Source: Alphaproteobacteria bacterium (GTDB lineage: Bacteria > Pseudomonadota > Alphaproteobacteria > Reyranellales > Reyranellaceae). From it: a stretch of 7,471 nucleotides of DNA. The stretch is taken from positions 1 through 7,471 of the forward strand of contig VBAF01000335.1 of NCBI GenBank assembly GCA_005884705.1. The letters run 5' to 3'. A model generated the notes under the pieces. The model worked only from the letters and a program-made list of their open reading frames with translations. It did no database searches and was not told where the DNA came from. Within the stretch, counting starts at the first letter, position 1; each line of letters starts with the position of its first letter. Below are positions 5,252-7,471 of this stretch, one piece after another. A program made the position numbers and the translations under genes.

Positions 5252-5782
5252 TTACGGCAGCGGCGGCTTCGGGTCGTCGTGCATCGTGCGCAGATAGGCG
5301 ATGACGTCGGCGCGATCCTGCTCCTTGGCGAGGCCGGCGAACGCCATCTTGGTGCCGCGCACGAATGCCTGCGGCTTTGCGATCATGTGGTTGATGTCTT
5401 CGTAGCTCCACTCGCCGCCCTTCTGCTGCAGGGCCGAGGAGTAGCTGAAGCCCTCGTGACTCGCCTTCTTGCGGCCGAGGATGTCCCACTGGTTGGGACC
5501 GACCTTGTTGACCCCGCCCTTGTCGATGGTGTGGCAGGTGAAGCATTGCTGCTTGAACAGCGCCTCGCCGTGCTGGACGTTGGCGTCCTTGAGCTTGGGA
5601 CCGATCGGCGGCAGCTCGGCCGGCTTTGCGGCGCCAGCCGCTTCGGGGGCCGCCTCGGCCACGGCGATCGCCGGCTTCTCCAGCGGATGCACGCTCACCA
5701 GCGCGTTCGACACCTTGCCGACCACCATCGCAAACAGCGCGGAGGCCAGGAAGCAGCCCGCCATCGTGTTGAAACTCGCCAT
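5252..5782 (-). CDS. Membrane-anchored class I cytochrome c
   Basis: A 176-aa c-type cytochrome carrying electrons at the periplasmic face of the inner membrane. An uncleaved-looking N-terminal hydrophobic segment (about 7-30, CFLASALFAMVVG) anchors it. An Ala/Pro/Glu-rich linker (about 35-62) leads to one haem domain with CFTCH (80-84), where Cys80 and Cys83 bind haem and His84 is the proximal ligand. GTKMAFAGL (143-151) gives Met146 as distal ligand, and ADVIAYLRTM (158-167) is the C-terminal helix of class I cytochromes c. The layout resembles the CycM/c552 type of rhizobia, which delivers electrons to aa3 oxidase (inference). ATG 5782 is chosen because the membrane segment follows at once; an upstream in-frame extension to 5839 is polar and unlikely. 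It is divergent from pheA, a neighbourhood common in alphaproteobacteria. Assembly would need cytochrome c maturation genes not in this window. Confidence 0.94.
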   Translation of the reverse strand: MASFNTMAGCFLASALFAMVVGKVSNALVSVHPLEKPAIAVAEAAPEAAGAAKPAELPPIGPKLKDANVQHGEALFKQQCFTCHTIDKGGVNKVGPNQWDILGRKKASHEGFSYSSALQQKGGEWSYEDINHMIAKPQAFVRGTKMAFAGLAKEQDRADVIAYLRTMHDDPKPPLP

Positions 5783-5953
5783 CGTCGGATCTCGCCCCGG
5801 GGTCTCTCTTTTTCCGGACGTTGCTGTAGCACGCCCCAATCGCGCTCAGTAGTATCCAATCCTGCCGCGACACTCGCGCGGCGGAACGTCGCAAGTCCCG
5901 GATATCGCGAGGTTTTTCAGGTTCTGCCGGGCGGTTTCGGGAGAATGAAGAAG
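5783..5953. promoter_or_regulatory. Divergent intergenic region, cytochrome c / pheA
   Basis: About 170 bp between divergent starts should carry both promoters. I see no clear consensus boxes. The only defined element is GGGAGA (5939-5944), the likely Shine-Dalgarno of pheA. I see no phe-rich leader peptide and no attenuator-like hairpin plus T-run before pheA. In rhizobial genomes kdsB often lies between these two genes; it is absent here. Confidence 0.35.
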
Positions 5954-6853
5954 ATGGCACGCGCGCGCGCTGGGGCTAAGGCCAGCAACACCATTGCCTT
6001 CCAGGGCGAGCCGGGCGCCAACTCGGACATGGCCTGCCATGCGGCCTTTCCCACCATGACGACCCTGCCGTGCCCGACCTTCGACGCGGCGATGGGCGCG
6101 GTCCAGGCGGGCAAGGCCGAGCTCGCCATCATCCCGGTCGAGAACTCGATCGCGGGCCGCGTCGCCGACCTGCACAGCCTGCTGCCGCACACCCGGCTCA
6201 AGATCGTCGCCGAGCATTTTCAGCGGGTCGAGCATTGCCTGGTGGCGCTGCCCGGCATCGCGCTCAAGGACATCAAGACCGCCAAGAGCCACGTCCAGGC
6301 GCTGTCGCAATGCCGCAACTTCCTGAAGAAGCACGGCATCACGCCGCTGGTCCACGCCGACACGGCGGGGGCCGCGCGGGAGATCGCGGAGGAGGGCGAG
6401 AAGAGCGTCGGCGCTATCGCCTCCTCGCTGGCCGCCCGCATCTACGGCCTCAAGGTGCTGGCGAGAAACATCGAGGACGCCGACCACAACACCACCCGCA
6501 TGCTGGTCTTCTCGCGCGAGCCGGCCAAGCCCGACTGGCGCACGGTGCGCTGCATGACCGCCTTCCTGTTCCGGGTGAAGAGCGTGCCGGCTGCGCTCTA
6601 CAAGGCGCTGGGCGGCTTCGCCACCAACGGCGTCAACATCGTCAAGCTCGAGAGCTATCTGAGCGGCGCGCATTTCGAGCAGGCGCAGTTCTATGCCGAG
6701 GTCGAGGGCCATCCCGAGCAGCGCGGCCTGCAACTGGCACTGGAGGAGTTGGCGTTCTTCTCGCAGGAGGGTGAGCTGAAGATGCTGGGCACCTTTCCGA
6801 CCCATCCGTTCCGCCGCAAGGGCTGGGACGCGCCGACCCGTGGCGGGACTTAG
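5954..6853 (+). CDS. pheA: Prephenate dehydratase (PheA, with ACT domain)
   Basis: A 299-aa monofunctional prephenate dehydratase, converting prephenate to phenylpyruvate in phenylalanine synthesis in the cytoplasm. The catalytic domain starts with IAFQGEPGANSD (14-25), continues with IIPVENSIAGRV (59-70), and ends with HNTTRMLVF (178-186), whose Thr-Thr-Arg motif contains the catalytic threonine. The ACT regulatory domain spans about 199-275, with ALYKALGGFATNGVNIVKLE (214-233) in the position of the GALxxxLxxFxxxxINLxxIES phenylalanine-binding motif, so feedback inhibition by phenylalanine is likely. There is no chorismate mutase domain. Start choice: ATG 5954 has GGGAGA at 5939-5944, about 9 nt upstream. 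ATG 5945, three codons earlier, would have that site touching it, so it is less likely but possible. The reading frame is open far upstream across antisense DNA, which is not coding. rpe follows 4 nt after the stop. Confidence 0.96.
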   Translation: MARARAGAKASNTIAFQGEPGANSDMACHAAFPTMTTLPCPTFDAAMGAVQAGKAELAIIPVENSIAGRVADLHSLLPHTRLKIVAEHFQRVEHCLVALPGIALKDIKTAKSHVQALSQCRNFLKKHGITPLVHADTAGAAREIAEEGEKSVGAIASSLAARIYGLKVLARNIEDADHNTTRMLVFSREPAKPDWRTVRCMTAFLFRVKSVPAALYKALGGFATNGVNIVKLESYLSGAHFEQAQFYAEVEGHPEQRGLQLALEELAFFSQEGELKMLGTFPTHPFRRKGWDAPTRGGT

Positions 6854-6857
6854 GGCC

Positions 6858-7471
6858 ATGCCGCAAAAGCCCGTCCGCATCGCGCCGTCGATCCTGAGCG
6901 CCGACTTCTCCGCCCTCGGGAAGGAGATCGAGGCGGTGACGGCGGCGGGGGCGGACTGGATCCATGTCGACGTGATGGACAACCACTTCGTGCCCAACCT
7001 CACCATCGGCCCGATGGTGGTGAAGGCGCTGCGGCCGCATTCCCGGCTGCCGTTCGACGTCCATCTGATGGTGACGCCGGTCGATCCGCTGGTGCCGGCC
7101 TTCGTCGAGGCGGGTGCCGACACGATCTCGTTCCATCCCGAGGCCGGGCCGCACGTCCATCGCACGATCCAGCTGATCAAGCATCGCGGCAAGCGGGCGG
7201 GCTGCGTGCTCAATCCGGCGACGCCGCTTGCCGCCATCGAGAACGTGCTGGGCGACCTCGATCTCGTGCTGGTGATGAGCGTCAATCCGGGCTTTGGCGG
7301 GCAGGCCTTTCTCTCGAGCCAGCTCAAGAAGATCGCCGCCCTGCGCCAGGCGATCGATGCGCTGGGCAAGCCGATCGATCTCGAGGTCGACGGCGGGGTC
7401 AATCCCGAGACCGCCCGGCAATGCCTCGCCGCCGGCGCCGACGCGCTGGTCGCCGGCACCGCGGTGTTCTC
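6858..7471 (+). CDS. rpe: Ribulose-phosphate 3-epimerase (partial, cut by window end)
   Basis: The first 204 codons of ribulose-5-phosphate 3-epimerase, a TIM-barrel enzyme interconverting ribulose 5-phosphate and xylulose 5-phosphate in the pentose phosphate pathway and Calvin cycle. Family motifs are in order: IAPSILSADF (8-17), WIHVDVMDNHFVPN (34-47) with metal ligands His36 and Asp38, DVHLMV (67-72) with His69, VMSVNPGFGGQ (139-149) and EVDGGVN (176-182) with catalytic/metal Asp178. The phosphate-binding end (DALVAGTAVF, 195-204) is reached, so about 15-20 residues are missing beyond position 7471. ATG 6858 starts 4 nt after the pheA stop with only a weak GGG-type ribosome-binding site, suggesting co-transcription and coupling with pheA. 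No metabolic link between the two is needed to explain the pairing. No frameshift or odd substitution is seen. Confidence 0.96.
   Translation, partial: MPQKPVRIAPSILSADFSALGKEIEAVTAAGADWIHVDVMDNHFVPNLTIGPMVVKALRPHSRLPFDVHLMVTPVDPLVPAFVEAGADTISFHPEAGPHVHRTIQLIKHRGKRAGCVLNPATPLAAIENVLGDLDLVLVMSVNPGFGGQAFLSSQLKKIAALRQAIDALGKPIDLEVDGGVNPETARQCLAAGADALVAGTAVF

Noticed and set aside
4385..6853. A continuous + strand frame of 822 codons that would fuse a long N-terminal extension to prephenate dehydratase.
   Set aside because: The first ~520 codons are antisense to hisN and the cytochrome c gene and have the Arg/Ala/Gly/Val-rich composition of shadow frames. PheA homology starts only near 5990, and a ribosome-binding site supports 5954.
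5846..7459. A minus-strand frame of 537 codons opposite pheA and rpe.
   Set aside because: It is wholly antisense to two clearly recognised genes with family motifs. Long antisense frames are common in GC-rich DNA.
1..7471. CRISPR array, tRNA/rRNA gene, insertion sequence, or defence/toxin system.
   Set aside because: No regularly spaced long repeats, no tRNA cloverleaf or rRNA motifs, no transposase or integrase motifs, and no defence-type domains were seen. The repeats present are short and intergenic.

Overview
This 7.5 kb window is GC-rich and its ORFs have mostly G or C at third codon positions. The gene set points to an alphaproteobacterial chromosome: a membrane-anchored class I cytochrome c divergent from an ACT-domain prephenate dehydratase, a HisN-type histidinol phosphatase, and GC-rich palindromic intergenic repeats. 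A Rhodospirillales/Reyranella-like or rhizobial relative is a reasonable guess, but it is inference from style and synteny. I saw no tRNA, rRNA, CRISPR array, transposase or phage gene.

Layout. 1-497: a perfect GNRA-loop hairpin at the left edge that looks like the terminator of a gene outside the window, a doubtful minus-strand open frame running off the edge, then about 300 bp with no recognised gene. 498-1920: a tight two-gene + strand unit, a cysteine-rich DUF1326 protein followed 13 nt later by a DUF2182 membrane protein, with a hairpin just after the stop. 1921-2217: no intact gene, but a short stretch resembling a decayed OmpA-type C-terminal segment. 2218-3842: a divergent pair, a maleate isomerase/arylmalonate decarboxylase-like protein (-) and a class I SAM methyltransferase (+), sharing a 74 bp promoter region with an 11-bp palindrome. 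3843-4357: a candidate 71-aa small protein less GC-rich than its neighbours, then an intergenic stretch rich in hairpins and GTCCGG/CCGGATTC repeats. 4358-5782: minus-strand cytochrome c then hisN, separated by a nested palindromic repeat that reaches almost to the hisN start codon. 5954-7471: + strand pheA and, 4 nt later, rpe, which is cut by the window end.

How the genes fit together. hisN (histidine biosynthesis), pheA (phenylalanine biosynthesis) and rpe (pentose phosphate/Calvin cycle) are housekeeping metabolism, and the cytochrome c belongs to the respiratory chain. The most open biology is the DUF1326-DUF2182 pair, where a soluble protein and a membrane protein both carry clustered cysteines and so look like a metal- or thiol-handling module. 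Next are the isomerase-superfamily protein that lacks both catalytic cysteines of its characterised relatives, and the palindromic repeat placed over the hisN ribosome-binding region.
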